Assembly (NCBI GenBank): GCA_031546805.1
Contig: JAVBJW010000025.1
Span: 1 to 16,370 of the forward strand
Direction of reading: 5' to 3'
DNA length: 16,370 bases
Origin: Mesenet sp031546805
GTDB lineage: Bacteria; Pseudomonadota; Alphaproteobacteria; Rickettsiales; Anaplasmataceae
A program made the position numbers and the translations under genes. Shown here piece after piece: positions 1 through 11,100 of this stretch. Position 1 is the stretch's first letter. The number at the start of each line of letters is the position of its first letter. A model generated the notes under the pieces. That model saw nothing but the letters and a program-made list of their open reading frames with translations, made no database searches and was not told the origin of the DNA.

Positions 1-199
1 TTGGACAAACTATCATTTTCGACAATGCTACTTTCCATAAGTCTAAAAAAATCAGTAAACTTGCAGAAGTGCAGAAATTTTGTACCTGCCTCCATATTCT
101 CCTGACTTTAATGAAATTGAGCATCAATGGTTTGCTATCAAGCATGCCATAAGAAATGCTCTGCAGAGCTTTTGGCCCGATATCAATTCGGCCTATTGA
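1..199 (+). pseudogene. IS630-family transposase, 3' fragment with frameshift
   Basis: This is the C-terminal part of a DDE transposase of the IS630 (Tc1/mariner-like) group; the 5' part lies outside the window. From position 3 the frame reads an FDNATFHKS segment, matching the second catalytic Asp region (D-N-A-x-x-H). From about position 80 the reading continues in another frame as LPPYSPDFNEIEHQW, the region of the third catalytic acidic residue, and ends at the TGA 197-199. The frame change fits loss of one T in the short T run near 77-81. The element is therefore inactive in this copy unless programmed frameshifting restores it, which occurs in some IS elements but is not shown here. Family assignment is from motifs only. 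I could not delimit a terminal inverted repeat. Confidence 0.8.
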
Positions 200-408
200 T
201 TTTGTTTTTTAGCACTCGGCAAAACCTTCCTTGGGTTTGCTATAGAGCGGAGTTTTGTGATAATAGGTGTAAGTTAGATAGCAGTAAATTCACTAAATTT
301 AGTGCAGTAACGTCAGTAGACCTGCTGAGGAAGATGGTGAGAAGAAGATAAAGAAATTATGAAGATAAAAAAATGATAAAAGAGGAATAGGAAAAAAAGT
401 GAGGGAAA
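200..408. other. Gene-free spacer between two IS remnants
   Basis: This AT-rich stretch lies between the IS630-type and IS5-type remnants. It has no convincing coding content; the open frames across it are shadows or chance. It probably holds the right end of the IS630 element and the left end of the IS5 element. I see no matching terminal inverted repeats or target duplication that would fix the borders. The only clear structure is a 14-bp perfect palindrome at 291-304. Confidence 0.5.
291..304. repeat. 14-bp perfect palindrome
   Basis: The sequence CACTAAATTTAGTG equals its own reverse complement. It lies between the two transposase remnants, has no loop and is not followed by a T-tract, so it does not look like a terminator. 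It could belong to an IS end or be chance in AT-rich DNA. Confidence 0.4.
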
Positions 409-1146
409 ATGAGCTTAAATTGCAATAATCTAAAGAAACATCCGAAAAATTTTCGCGACGTGACAGGGTTAACGATATAGGAATGCGAAAAAGTAATAGA
501 AAAGAGCGTCCGTAGTGGGAAAAAATTGAAAAACAGAAGATGGAAGAATGTCAATACACTGGAAGATAAAACATTCTGTTGTACTATTGAACTTACATAA
601 CCCACAGGTTTTTGGGTTACCTATTCAACTTACACAACGCAAATATCTGTTGATTATTGAAGAAAATGGAACCGTTGTTGGCCAAGAAAGTCACGATTAC
701 CAAAGACAAGAGGATTTTAAAGATTTTAGCAGATGTCACAGATACAGCGGCCAAAAGACAGAAAAAAACGGAAAAATTTTACTTCATGGAAGAAGAAAAT
801 TAATACTATAAAGACCGAATCGAGGGAAAAGGGCAGATTTTGTCAGTATCACATAGAGGGAGGATTTTAGGATAAGAAAACAAGAGACCAACTGAGAGTA
901 TAAAATATGCAGATTATGGATATCAGGGATGTCAAAAATTACAGTTGTGATTCCGTATAAAAAATACCGTAAAAAACCTCTTATGATAGGGCAAAAAGAG
1001 CATAATTGGAACTTTAGAATGAGGGTCGAACATAAAATCCTGGAGATAAAGATATTTAATATTATGTCTCATGTTTACCGTAATTTTCAGAAAAAATATA
1101 ATATGAGGTTTAATATTATATTGTAAATTTGAGACATGCTTTTTAA
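409..1146 (+). pseudogene. IS5-family transposase, shattered
   Basis: This is a near full-length but inactivated transposase of the IS5 type common in Wolbachia. Reading starts at ATG 409 with an MSLNCNNLKKHPKNFRDVTG segment and meets an in-frame TAG after about 24 codons. It continues in several frames: KVTITKDKRILKILADVTDT around 687-745, SIKYADYGYQGCQKLQL around 900-945, then IPYKKYRKKPL and FRMRVEHKI with a VYRNFQKKYNMRFNII stretch to about 1122. It finishes one frame over as IVNLRHAF with stop at 1144-1146. The YxDxGYQG-like block and the R-x-R-V-E-H-K-I block correspond to catalytic regions of IS5 DDE enzymes. At least one stop, several frameshifts and small deletions are present, so it cannot make an active enzyme. 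The order and spacing of blocks indicate decay in place, not a patchwork. Confidence 0.85.
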
Positions 1147-1246
1147 CTGACTTAATTTTTACATATCAATTTAGTAGCAGAGCGTTTCGCAGGGGGTTTA
1201 TTTTTTACCAATTTTGAATGAAGTCTGAAGAAAATTAATGAGATTA

Positions 1247-1276
1247 TTGCATAATTCTATTGTGATATCGTATTTA
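1247..1276 (+). promoter_or_regulatory. Possible sigma-70 promoter for infA-maf
   Basis: A TTGCAT element at 1247-1252 is followed after 18 bp by TATTTA at 1271-1276, about 38 bp upstream of the infA start. Both boxes deviate from consensus and the region is AT-rich, so this is only a candidate. It would place transcription of infA-maf outside the decayed IS5 element. Confidence 0.3.
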
Positions 1277-1313
1277 TTCTTTAAAATCTCTATTTTATAA
1301 AAGTTGTAAAGAT

Positions 1314-1574
1314 GTGTCTATAAAAGAAGGTATTATTGAAAGTGAAGGTGTCGTAACTGCCTTGTTGCGTGATGTACACTTTAAGGTAAAGCTTGACAAT
1401 GGTCATGAACTAATTGCCCACACTTCTGGGAGAATACGGAGAAGTAAAATACGCATTTTGGTCGGTGATAGGGTTCTAGTTGAAATAAGTACTATTTATA
1501 GTAGAAAAGAAGATATAAAAAATGGACGTATTGTTAGGAGGTTAAAAAACGTTAGTGAAAAACAGCCTCAATAA
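1314..1574 (+). CDS. infA: Translation initiation factor IF-1
   Basis: IF-1 is a small OB-fold protein that binds the A site of the 30S subunit and works with IF-2 and IF-3 in initiation. The 86-residue product shows the family pattern: EGIIESEGVVTALLRDVHFKV at the N terminus, then a hydrophobic beta-strand pattern, HELIAHTSGRIRRSKIRIL and GDRVLVE, close to the usual SGKMRKNRIRIL...GDRV motif. It is about 14 residues longer at the C terminus than the E. coli protein. The start is GTG at 1314. An overlapping ATG at 1312 is out of frame. The upstream AAAG is a weak ribosome binding site. The end overlaps maf by 20 bp, so the two are co-transcribed. The internal AGGAGG at 1536-1541 serves maf. 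Confidence 0.93.
   Translation: MSIKEGIIESEGVVTALLRDVHFKVKLDNGHELIAHTSGRIRRSKIRILVGDRVLVEISTIYSRKEDIKNGRIVRRLKNVSEKQPQ
1536..1541 (+). promoter_or_regulatory. Ribosome binding site for maf inside infA
   Basis: A perfect AGGAGG lies 13 bp before the GTG at 1555 and within the infA coding region. It supports this GTG as the start of maf although the spacing is a little long. It also suggests translation of maf while infA is still being translated. Confidence 0.6.
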
Positions 1575-2184
1575 TCTAATACTTGCATCCTCTTCAAAAC
1601 AACGTTTAAACTTACTGCATCAAATCAGTTTATCACCTGAATTAGTTGTGTCACCCAACATAAATGAATTACCCAATAAAAAAGAATTACCAAAACAATA
1701 CTCAATTCGTATGGCAAAAAATAAAGCTTATGAAGTAAAAAAGCTATATCCTAATCACTTTATACTTAGTGCTGATACAGTTGTTGCATGTGGCAGAAGA
1801 ATACTACCTAAAGCAGAAACCACAGAACAAGCAAATCAGTGTATGCGCTTGCTATCAGGAAGAAGGCATAGGGTTTACACTACAGTTTACTTGTTGACAC
1901 CAAATGATGCTGTGCATGTTAAATGCGTTACAACAATAGTGAAGTTTAAGCGCTTAACTGAGCAGGAGATTAGTTATTATCTATCATCAGGTCAGTGGAG
2001 TGGCAAAGCTGGTGGATGCGATATACAAGGTGCAGCAGGAATGTTTGTATTATGGCTTCGTGGTTCATATTCCTCTGCTATTGGACTACCACTATACGAA
2101 ACTTATTGCCTGCTTAGCCACTATTTTGATATTATTGAGAAACCTGGGTTATCATCTGCTGAATCCTCCTTTGTTATTACCTGA
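1555..2184 (+). CDS. maf: Maf-family nucleoside triphosphate pyrophosphatase
   Basis: Maf proteins hydrolyse non-canonical or selected nucleoside triphosphates to monophosphate and pyrophosphate (house-cleaning) and were first described as septum-formation inhibitors. The 209-residue product has the N-terminal LILASSSKQR motif (residues 8-17; usually S-x-S-P-R-R), SADTVV with the likely catalytic Asp74, SGRRHRVYT, and the WSGKAGGCDIQGAA block (K151, Q158) followed by GSYSSAIGLPLYET. The PR pair of the first motif is KQ here, a mild deviation. The start is GTG, chosen by the upstream AGGAGG and by the position of the first motif. The gene overlaps infA by 20 bp. Its last 33 bp overlap the end of the converging giant gene. 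The length is slightly above the usual 190-200 residues because of a C-terminal extension. Confidence 0.92.
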   Translation: MKNSLNNLILASSSKQRLNLLHQISLSPELVVSPNINELPNKKELPKQYSIRMAKNKAYEVKKLYPNHFILSADTVVACGRRILPKAETTEQANQCMRLLSGRRHRVYTTVYLLTPNDAVHVKCVTTIVKFKRLTEQEISYYLSSGQWSGKAGGCDIQGAAGMFVLWLRGSYSSAIGLPLYETYCLLSHYFDIIEKPGLSSAESSFVIT

Positions 2185-5100
2185 ACTAGGAATTGGTGGT
2201 AGTGATTGGTTGTTTCCTTCTCTTAGTTTTGGGCTTAATCCAAACTTGAGTTTTTCACTTGCCTTTGTACCCATATGATTCTTCGTTTTTTCTGATGAAG
2301 GTAAGTTTTTTCTTATCTCTTGTATAATTTTTTCAAGATCTTCTTTTTTTATAACTTTGACCTTATTTAACTCAGGCTTATACTCTTTTACCATTGTTGG
2401 TGTATGTTTTTTCCCAGATTCGATTACTTCACCTGATAAATCTACATTCTTTCTGCCTTGTTTTTCTGATTCCAAACTATCTTTTTCTCCCTTCTCTTCT
2501 TTTGGTGAGTTGATAGGTGATCCATATCCTGAATCAGGACTACGTGGAATACTACTACCAGGACTATTAATATGCATATTGTCATTAAGATTTATAAGAT
2601 TCAACTTAAGTGTTGTTCGATTATTTGAATCTTTTTGCTGCTTAGAATTTGAATTGTTTTCTACTTCATTCATAACACCTGCTAAGCTTCTTGTTACATC
2701 TTCTACAGCTTTATAGAAATTCTTCTTTTTTTCATCAGTTAGCTTTTCTGCTTGTTGCTTTTCGACATTTGGAATTTCTTTACTGCTTGATGTTTGTGAC
2801 TCAACCTTTTTACTTACCTTATCCTCTAAATATTTGTCATCTATTTTATTATCTAGCAAGTTTCCTAATTTTTCCTTTGTTTTAGGGCTAATATAATACT
2901 CTTTTGTATGTTTTTTCAATCCTTTATTTGGTTGTTTGAACCTTTTTTCTAACTCACCTAATTCACTCAAGTGAGAAGTTTTTTCTTTAAGACTTTCTGG
3001 TAATTTAATTCCTCCTTCTGCTAAATGTTTATAAGTGCTTGCTGTAACATCATCAGCTTTAACTTGATATTTGAAGTTTTCTGCATCTCTATCTAAATGC
3101 TCTGCTATAACTCCACTTTTATCAATTTCATTTTTTTTGGATGTTTTTAAATGCTTTTCTTTTAATTCCTCTAAATATTTAGAAGATTTGCCGTTAGAAT
3201 TGCTCATATTTGACCTATTGATTGATTGATTAATTAATTCTTTTTGATCTTTTTTAGATCCTTGAAAAGATGAATTTCCCCAATCATTCGTTGCTTCGGT
3301 TATAAGATTTGTTAAGCTTTCTGTTACATTTCTTGTACTTTCTATTAATTTAGTAGAGGCATTATTATTTTCCTCTATTTCACTAATTGGACTGTTTAAG
3401 CTATCAATTAACTTTAAAACATTATTATTCAGTTCATTATTCTCTTTATTGTTTTCAACTTTATTTGATAAGCCATCATCCATTCCTTCACTAACTATTT
3501 CTTCTCCTTGTGTTGCTTGAGTATAGGATGCAAGTTCTTGACCATTATCTTCTATTTCTCTAGAATCTAGTATCTGATGATCTAAATCCTCATCTATTTG
3601 ATCTGATATATTCTTTTGTTCATCAACATCTTCTTCTATTATTTCTTCTGTGTCACTACTACTATGTCTACTTCTTTCAAAACTTGGTGAATTATGTGAT
3701 GGACTATCACTTGAGCTAACACTTTGAACTCTCTCTACTTTTTTATGAGGAGCTTGCTTCTGCTCATTCAGGCTTTGATCACGCCAACGTCCTGCTGTTA
3801 AAGCATCTTTTAAAGGTATACCTCCAACATATACTGTATTATCTTCAAAATCAACTTTTTCCACCAATTGCTCAACAGCCTTTTTTCTAGCTTGATCATC
3901 ACCTATACCACCATATTTTTTCAAATCTTTATCACTAGCCTTTATAGTTCCGTCAGCATTTATGTAAACTGTTATACTTTCCTTTATACTTCCCTTGCTA
4001 TCATTAGGATGAGTCCACCATACATTGAGCTTTATATTATCTTCAGAAACTACGTAGTTCCTCGCACCACTTGAAGATTTTTGAACATATCCTTTGCTTC
4101 CATCTATGTCAAAATAGCTAGTAGTTAAATTATTTTTTCCACAGATATCACTATTCAGAAATTCATTACTTCTAAATATTCCATTAGTTACCTTAATAAA
4201 AACAACACTACCACCTACATCTAAGTTTATATCTATAGCATCACTTTTGTTTTTCGATGTAATAAAATCTCCCACTCTCTTTAATAATTTATACTTTAAG
4301 TTATGAAAGTCGGATCTACCTTGAGCAAGCCCAAGTAAAACTTTATCCCTATCATCCACAGATTTTATTACATCAATTTCTTCCTGACCAAAAAAAGCAC
4401 CACGTGCTGCCAAATAACGAGCCAAATTGATAGAATTATCAGAGTTGTTTAGAGAAATTAACAGTTCATGTAGAGCCGTCTTGCCATCAGCATTAATTTG
4501 ATTAATATTTGCACCGGATTTGAGTACAGCTAATACTGTTTCCTGATCTCCACTGATTACTGCTGCATGGAGTGGAAATTGATCATTTTCATTAGGAGTT
4601 CTAAGTCTATTTAAACGATATTCTTCAGTTACATGTGTATATAAATTGCAATTTTTATTGCGAGCAGCATTTATTAAAACTAAATTTAAATCACATTCTT
4701 TAGCAAAAGCAAATGTGCTTAGTTCTCCTTCCAGCTTTTTAAATATATCTAAGCTACCAGGAACTTTCGATAAAGCTTCGATGACGTTATCACCTTCACT
4801 ATTTCTTTGCTTGAAAAATAGCCTATTACACAACTCGAAATTTCTATTGTCATTTAACTTTTTAGCCACATTTAATAAAATGTGATCCAGCATTTTATTA
4901 GTACCATCGTAGTTAGTGATGGCTTCTTCTATGGCCTTATGTAGAAAATTACTTCTCTTTTCATCAGTCTTATCTAACGCTGAGCTTAAATCCTTGCTTT
5001 TGAGTAATGCGTCGAAACTTTGAAGTTTCTTTTTAAAGAGATAATCATTTGATAAATCACCATTAAAACATGAGGATACAATACTATGGAACGGATTAAA

Positions 5101-8100
5101 GACTGTACCGTAATACTTATTAAACAATTGACCATAATGTTCATGAAGAGAAATACTTTTTAAGTAACTGATTGAATTGTTCTCCAATAAAGAATCAAGT
5201 CCTTTTTCAAAATGTTCTTGAACTTTTTCTTCAGTTTGAGCAGCATTTATTAAGTGATTTATTATTGCCGAGGCATTATTTTGATCAGCAAGCTTATGGC
5301 ATGCATCTTCAAGAATATCTCTGGCTGATTTACCATCATTGTTTTTCTTTATTAGAGAAAAACCTCTGTCAGTCAATTTCTTGATAAGATCAAGGGAAAT
5401 GAATTTACTATCCATCTGCCCTATCTTATGTAACAAAGTATTACCTTTGCTATCTACAAATCTATGGTCCCACAATTCTTCATCTTTTAAGATCAATTTT
5501 ATAAGATTTGAATTATTATTAGTGAAGATATCATCGATAATTGATTTGCCTTCTAAGGCTTTACAACTTGTATATAGTGCATCTTTTGATGTTTTTATTT
5601 TATATAAATAGTCTTTGTTTAATCCATATTCTGCAATTTTTTTATCTAGTTCAGATATTTGTTGATTACATTTATAAAGGTCTGATCTTAACTTATCATA
5701 TTCCTTGTCCATATATTGTGCACAGTCTTCTATTATTTTTGCTCTGCTCTCTTCTGTTTGCTGTTCTTGAAGTTGCTGAGCATATAATATAAAATCAATA
5801 TAGTGTTGTTTATTATTATCATTGAACACGGATTCTATATCTTTTATAATGTATTGTTTACGTGTTACATCGCCAAAAAGACACTCATCAGGGTTTTGAT
5901 CAGGATTTTGTTGAAAATAATATCCACAAGCTCTTTCTACAATGTTATCAGTTGAGTTATTGTTGTTAATAACATGTATAATTGATTCATTAATTTTGAA
6001 CGTATATTGATTATTTTTAAGTGATACAACCACGTCTTTCAGGTCTTTTCTCTCGTTTTTCCATAATGGCAATGATTGTTTTTGTTCTAGAAAAGTATCA
6101 ATTTTTTGACGCAATTCTTCTTGTTGTACAATAATGTTTTTTCTACTATTACTTACTCTTACTTCCTCTTCAACTAAAGGAAAGTTATCTATATTGCTAA
6201 GGTTTTGATCTTCTATAAGAAAATCACACAATGCATCTGAATTTATTGTGGTAATGGGTTGCGATAAACCTTTTTGTTCAACTATTGGTAAAAACTTTAA
6301 TATGGTTTGTGATAAACTCTTCTTTTTCTCTTCAGTGCTTAACAAAGCTTTTAGTATGGATTGCGACAAAGCCTTTTCTTCCTTAATATTTGCAATCTTT
6401 TTCTGTGAGCTTGGAAAGATAGTATGCCCAACACTAGGGTATATTTTACCAGTAACATCAGCAATTTTACTAGTAAGTGTGTTTTCTCGTTTTATATTTT
6501 CAAATACTATCTCACTAACAGCATTAAAGTTACCAGCTAAGATAGCATTAGATAAAAGTCTTACTGCATTTTCTTGTGTAAATTGGTTCTTTTTATGTTT
6601 AAACTCATTTTCTAAGAGTTGCTTTATAATTTTAGGAGCTGCGTCTTTGTTACTGCATTTTGCCGCAGTAGCAAGCAAATCATCACCTCTGTGATTAACA
6701 AGTTTTCCAAGTTCAAGATGTGGCTCTTTAAGCCACTTTTCATATTCATACTTGCAATCGGATTTGGGATCAATACTCTCCATAGCACTTAAGACTAGTA
6801 GATGTGCTATACTATCGCCGTTTTTAGTTCTAGATTCTAAATCCCCATCATTATCTTTAAGTAATTCATATACTTCTTTATTACCTGATTCAGCAGCTAT
6901 TTGAAATGGTGTGTAGCCTTCAGCATTATATTGATTAACAGCAAACTTAAAGTTATCATCCAACTTTTCGAGTAGAACCTTAACTATATATGTATTACCA
7001 TTTCTTACCGCTACATGAAGTGGAGCTTCTTTGAATTCATTGGAAGTAGCACTAGTAATGATATTAGGATCTATATAGTCCTTTATTTTTTCAAATAAAC
7101 CAGTATTACCTTTGCTAGCAATATCATACAGTAGAGTAGTACCTTGACTGACTACATTTAGAAGAGACTTATCCTTTGTTATCTCTGATTCAAAAAATTT
7201 ATTAGCTTCATCTAGTTTTGTTAAATCTTCACTATCGTAAATACCGCTTTTTAGTATGTCATTTAAAAATCCAGATTCTAAAATTTGCTGTTTTTTGTCT
7301 AATTCGTTAAAGCGCGAAATTAATTTATATGCTAATTCAGATGTTAAGTCCTTGCTAATCCCTTTTCTTAATGCAAGTTTCAGGGCTGTTTCTCCATCTA
7401 ATATATCAGAATTTTTGATAGAGTTATTGTTATATTGATCAAATAACCAATATTTTTTATCAATTAGTTTTTCTATCAAACTTTCATTGCCAGATAAAAT
7501 CGCTCTGTGAAAAGGCAATGTTGCACCTGGCTCATTATGATCTAGTAGGTTAATACAAATGTCAGAAAACTTACTATTTTGTAAGGCAAGCTCAAAAGGA
7601 GTAATACCTTTGTGGTTAGATAAATTAAAATTTGCACCATTTTTTATCAAAAATTCTGCTACTTCCCTGTTACCATTCTTTATTGCATAATGAAGTGATG
7701 TCTTACCATCTTTGTTTTTAATATCTAATATATTATCATTAGGAAATTTTTTAATGAAATACTGCAGGGCACCAATGTTGTTATACTTTGCAGCCTTGTG
7801 TACAGGGGAATATCGATCTATTTCACTAAATGTCCTAAAATTTATGCCTTGGTTGAACAAAAGATCAAATATTTCCTTATTGTAAGAATCACTGGAAATT
7901 GAAGCAGTTAGAGCATTTATTGTTGTTCTTTCTTTCTCATTATAACGGTTATTGTGTTCTAACAAATTTAACTGTTTATCTGAACTCTTGTTATACTCAT
8001 CTTGTAGACTAAATATTCGATTGAGAGTATTCTTATTATCAAACTTTACCGCTGATCTAGCTAATCCACAATCATTTGAGATAAGTAAATTTGCTATATC

Positions 8101-11100
8101 TTTTTTATTACGACTAACAATAAGATCTAATGCGTTGTTGAAAATAGCATGATGGCCTTTTTCTAATGCTAAATCTAATGGGCTTTTCTTATCTTTATTT
8201 ACTTGCTGTAGGGCTTTAAAAAATGTGTCTTTATTTTTAAATTTGAAAAAAATATCATTGAATAATTCAACTTTACCTGACTGCAGAATTGTATGCAGTA
8301 TATTGTTTTCTTCTGCACCATATTGTTTATCAATCTTAAATCCATCTTTCAAGTCAAAAAGATGGTAAAATACCTGTAAGTTACCTGCAATAAGTGCAGC
8401 TTGAATGGGACTGCCAATACTAGATTTATTATCTAATGAGGCTTTATAAGCAGAACGCCCTTGTATTTTTCCATAAGCTTTTTCTATTTCTTTCCAATGA
8501 TCTACTGTACCTAGAGCAGCAGTTAAAGTGACTAGACTGTATCCATTATCATTAAGCGAGAACAATCTATGTTCAGGTTTTGAATTCTTTTCTAAAAGAG
8601 TTTTAAATTCTTCTACATTACCACGTTTAATAACATCAGCATAATATTGTAATTTACCATAATCATTTTTATCTACTGTTTTTCCTGCCTCATTACTCCA
8701 TTTATCAGGACTTAAAATTTTCTTAATCTCTGATTCATCTGACTCATTATAATCTTTATTATGAGATACTTTATTCAATACTCTTGCTAGATCTTTAGCC
8801 CATGGATCATTTCTTTTAGCTATATTGTTGATAAAACCTAAAAACTCTGGTTTTTCATTGTCTTTATTTTTATGAATTTTATTATGTTCGCGTATAATAT
8901 ACTGAACAACCTCAGGATGAGAATTTTCAGCTGCAGCTTCTAGTAAACTCTTACCACTAACATCTGTTGTGTATAAAATGTCATTGTTATGATTAACAAG
9001 AACTTGCAGCTTATCAATCTTACCAGATCTTGCTGCAGTAAACGCTGCTTCTTGTATTTTATCGTTCAAATTACTTTCAGGCTTACCACAAAAACTAAAG
9101 AATGCCTTAACATCATCTGCTGATGCAGAACGTAAAAAACTATCTAATAGAGAGTCACTATTGCTTGAAACAACTCTCTTGTTAAGCTTGTCTTTTAGGT
9201 CTAATTCACACTGTTTTCTTATGTTTTTTATTTTATTGATCTGTTCATCGCTTAGCTGTAATGTTTTAGGTTGTAATGCATTATCTAATCTTTTTTTTAT
9301 TTCTTTAAAATCTTCTCCTAATGTTTTATCAAGTTTTTCAATCTGCTGCTGGTTAACTGCAATTTCATTTTGTGCAAGTAATAAAGCTACTTCAAAATCA
9401 AGATTAGCTATCTCTTTGTTGTTTAATATTGATACAACTTTTTTTGTGCTTATATTTTTATTCTTTTGACATAATTGATAAATTTGTTCGATCGAGTCAT
9501 GACCTAACATAGCTGTCTGCTCAGCTAAAGCACCGCCTTTTGTCAAAATACTCCTTAATAAGTTTTGACTTGGAGTTGAATCGAATGTTACATTACATAT
9601 AGTTTGTGCAATGCGCACATGAGTATTTCTTATTTTTGAAGCTTGAAAATTCTTATCTCCTTGTCCGTAATTAACTTTTCCAAATTTTTTGGCATCATCT
9701 ATCAAACCATCAGGTAAAATTTTTGTAATATCAATTTTTGTATCACCACTACTTAGTAACCCTTTAAGTTTTGCTCTATTAGAATGTATAGCTCTAGTTA
9801 CCTCAGAAGAGATAGGGCCACAAGATGCTACATCGTGCTGAATATTTGTAGTAGAAACATATACGTTATCTATAGTTCCTTTAACAGCATCCCTCACAAC
9901 TTTTGATGGCTTATGACTTCCAAAAGGATCAACTATTAATAGATTATTTTGAAAGAAATAAAAAACAATCCAATGCGCTCTGCTTTTTCCATTTGCATTG
10001 GTAGGATCGCGTCTAACATATAAAACATCTTGATTATTAGATAATTTAGATATTTCTTTTAATTCGTTGGATAGAGGCTGTTGTTTGCTTGTGCTATCAT
10101 AATCATCTTGTTCATGAGGTTGCACAAGTATAATAGGATCATCAGCTTTCTTCTCTATTATTAAATCAGCTAAAGAAGCTAAAATTCCAGCAGTATCATA
10201 CCATCCATCATTATTTTGTGAAAATGACTTAGCAATATCTGTGGTAATTTTTGGGTTGCTATTTTCTTGACTTACCTTATGTTGTGCCACTTCTTGGCCT
10301 ATACCATTTTGAAATAAAATATTTAATTTATATTCAGGTAATTTTTTCACTAACTCTGTAAATACTTCTGGATTATTTTCAGCTGCATAATGCAATGGTG
10401 TTTTGCCTGTGCTATCTGATTCTGTTAGTAGATTGAGTAAACCAGGATCAATATTTTTTGCCTTGTCTAGAAATTCTTTGGCAAATGGTTGATCACCATA
10501 CATTGCAAAATAGTGCAAAACATTCTGTTTATTTTTGTTATGCAACGAATAATACTCTTCACCTTGCCAGACTTTTAAACACTGATCAGCAAGGTTATAG
10601 TTTTTATGTTTTATTGCTAAATGCAGTATTGTATCGTCATCATCAGTAAACATTTGATTTGTTAATTTTTTATCCTTAATAAGTTCAAATAAAATACTAT
10701 CATCCCTGGAGTTACTAATAAGATTAGCAAATCTTTTAGGGTATTTTTTAGCAAAGTTAAGACTTTCCTTAACATTGTTTTGAGTTATATCCGAAGCGAA
10801 GGTGGAAAGATTTTTTTGATTATTTTCTATAACAGAAAAAGCTATTTCTTCTCTACGTTCTTTTGTAGCATCATGTTTAGATGTCAAAAAATCATTTATT
10901 GAAGAATAGTAGCCATTTTTAACTGCAAGACTTACAGCATTTTGCTCATTATGATCAGTTTTTAAGAAATCATAGTTATTATCACTAAGATATTTAATAA
11001 TCTCTTTGAATGGTTCATTGCTACCTAAATTTTTGTTTTTTAGCAGCTCAACTACAGGAGTTTCTCCAAGGCGGTTAACACTATTTAATAGTGACTCTAT

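Noticed and set aside
127..351. Open frame of 74 codons beginning inside the IS630 remnant
   Set aside because: It is out of frame with the transposase match and has no recognisable composition; the true frame ends at 199.
548..811. Open frame of 87 codons in the left region
   Set aside because: It is a shifted reading of the IS5-type transposase, whose conserved blocks lie in neighbouring frames.
929..1126. Open frame of 65 codons that could pass for a small gene
   Set aside because: It is the C-terminal block of the same broken IS5-type transposase and ends one frame short of its true C terminus.
2000..9469. Many + strand open frames of 60-150 codons opposite the giant gene
   Set aside because: They are antisense shadows of an AT-rich, Lys/Asn-rich coding strand; they are rich in Phe, Leu and Ser and show no family pattern.
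9550..10210. OTU-type deubiquitinase as identity of the giant protein's enzyme domain
   Set aside because: OTU enzymes have the catalytic Cys before the His (D-G-x-C near the start); here His565 comes first and Cys616 last, the CE-clan order.
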